From Kocuria palustris (GTDB taxonomy: Bacteria > Actinomycetota > Actinomycetes > Actinomycetales > Micrococcaceae), in contig NZ_JAFBCR010000001.1 of NCBI RefSeq assembly GCF_016907795.1, forward strand, positions 2,833,961 through 2,897,960: a stretch of 64,000 nucleotides of DNA, given 5' to 3'. How positions within the stretch are numbered: the stretch's first letter is position 1; every line of letters starts with the position of its first letter. Shown piece by piece: positions 63,256-64,000 of this stretch. Under the pieces are notes generated by a model. The model was not told the origin of the DNA. It made no database searches and was given only the letters and a program-made list of their open reading frames with translations. The translations under genes and the position numbers were made by a program.

Positions 63256-64000
63256 ATGAGCGAGAACACCACGAACGACACCGCCTCGACCGATGCCTCG
63301 GTCCGCCTGACCCACGAGACCTTCGGCGAGGACCCCCAGGTGGCCGTCGGGCTCATGGCCGATGACGCCAAGGTGGCAGCGCGCACGCTGGCCACGACCA
63401 CCCGCTCGCGCAAGGACGCCGCGCTGCTGCACATCGCGGAGGCCATCGAGAAGTCCTCCGAGCGCATCATCGAGGCCAACAGGCGCGATATCGACCGCGG
63501 TCGCGAGAACGGGACCTCCTCGGCCCTGCTGGACCGACTGGAGCTGGACGAGGACCGCATCAAGGGCCTCGCGGATTCGCTGCGCGAGCTGGCCGCGCTT
63601 CCGGATCCCGTCGGCACCATGGTGCGCGGAGAGACCCTGGCCAACGGATTGCGCATGCGCCAGGTGCGCGTGCCCATGGGCGTCGTCGGCGCGATCTACG
63701 AGGCGCGCCCGAACGTGACGGTCGACATCGCCGGCATCGCCCTGAAGTCGGGCAACGCCGTCCTGCTGCGCGGCGGCTCCGCTGCCGCCGAGTCCAACCG
63801 CGTGCTCGTCGGGCTGATCCGCGACGCCCTGGCGGACAAGCGGCTGCCCGTGGACATCGTGCAGACCGTCGACGACTACGGCCGCGACGGAGCCACGGCC
63901 CTGATGTCGGCGCGCGGCAAGGTCGACGTGCTGATCCCGCGCGGGGGACACGGGCTCATCCAGTCGGTCGTGCAGAACGCCACGGTGCCGGTCATCGAGA
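63256..64000 (+). CDS. proA: Gamma-glutamyl phosphate reductase, 3' truncated
   Basis: Second enzyme of proline synthesis, an aldehyde-dehydrogenase-fold protein. The visible 248 codons contain IEANRRDIDRGRENGTSSALLDRL, RVPMGVVGAIYEARPNVTVD, LKSGNAVLLRGGSAAAESN and IPRGGHGLIQSV. The catalytic cysteine lies beyond the window. The ATG at 63256 has GGAGGAGGAG upstream; an ATG at 63211 would add 15 residues. Confidence 0.95.
   Translation, partial: MSENTTNDTASTDASVRLTHETFGEDPQVAVGLMADDAKVAARTLATTTRSRKDAALLHIAEAIEKSSERIIEANRRDIDRGRENGTSSALLDRLELDEDRIKGLADSLRELAALPDPVGTMVRGETLANGLRMRQVRVPMGVVGAIYEARPNVTVDIAGIALKSGNAVLLRGGSAAAESNRVLVGLIRDALADKRLPVDIVQTVDDYGRDGATALMSARGKVDVLIPRGGHGLIQSVVQNATVPVIE

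Overview
The window is high-GC DNA with dense, often ATGA/GTGA-overlapping genes. The backbone order is ileS-folC-DUF4233 ... ndk ... rne ... rplU-rpmA-obgE-proB-proA, which points to the Actinobacteria, most likely a Micrococcales member (Kocuria/Micrococcaceae-like; this is inference). A TPP-riboswitch-controlled thiMED operon lies inside this backbone.

Layout. (1) 1-5252: housekeeping genes ileS (5' end cut by the window), folC and a small DUF4233-type membrane protein, closed by a strong hairpin. (2) 5337-36661: a ~31 kb extracellular polysaccharide locus. It holds a polyprenyl-phosphate sugar transferase, a low-molecular-weight tyrosine phosphatase, a bacterial tyrosine kinase of Wzc/CapB type, about a dozen glycosyltransferases, two hexapeptide acyltransferases, a Wzy/O-antigen-ligase-like polymerase, a PglK-like ABC exporter, the dTDP-L-rhamnose genes rmlA, rmlB and fused rmlCD, and nonulosonic (sialic-like) acid genes: a CMP-sugar synthetase and a four-domain NeuB fusion. 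Inside the locus sit an HprK-like kinase fused to a PqqD-like domain, a stand-alone PqqD-like protein and a NTP_transf_5-type nucleotidyltransferase. These look like one modification system split into two translationally coupled operons. (3) 36878-38596: a choline/carnitine O-acyltransferase-like gene. (4) 38617-48110: a mobile region with a truncated IS5-type transposase, an IS3-family element interrupted by an IS30-family element, a decayed plasmid segment (zinc-finger/coiled-coil gene plus MobF relaxase-helicase split by an in-frame TAG), a cluster of hairpins, a Tat-exported orphan protein, a 55-aa ORF and an IS481-family element. (5) 48176-64000: the backbone resumes with ndk, an acyl-CoA synthetase, an SDR dehydrogenase, VKOR, rne, thiM-thiE-thiD, rplU, rpmA, obgE, proB and proA (3' end cut by the window).

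How it fits together: in many actinobacteria the DUF4233 gene is directly followed by ndk, so the ~43 kb of polysaccharide and mobile DNA appears to be inserted at this junction. The locus should start a repeat unit on undecaprenyl phosphate, extend it with rhamnose, a nonulosonic acid and perhaps fucose-like and acetylated sugars, flip it (no MATE-type Wzx is visible; the ABC exporter may do this), polymerise it, and control chain length through the tyrosine kinase/phosphatase pair. The most unusual part is the HprK/PqqD/nucleotidyltransferase set, whose substrate cannot be read from the sequence.
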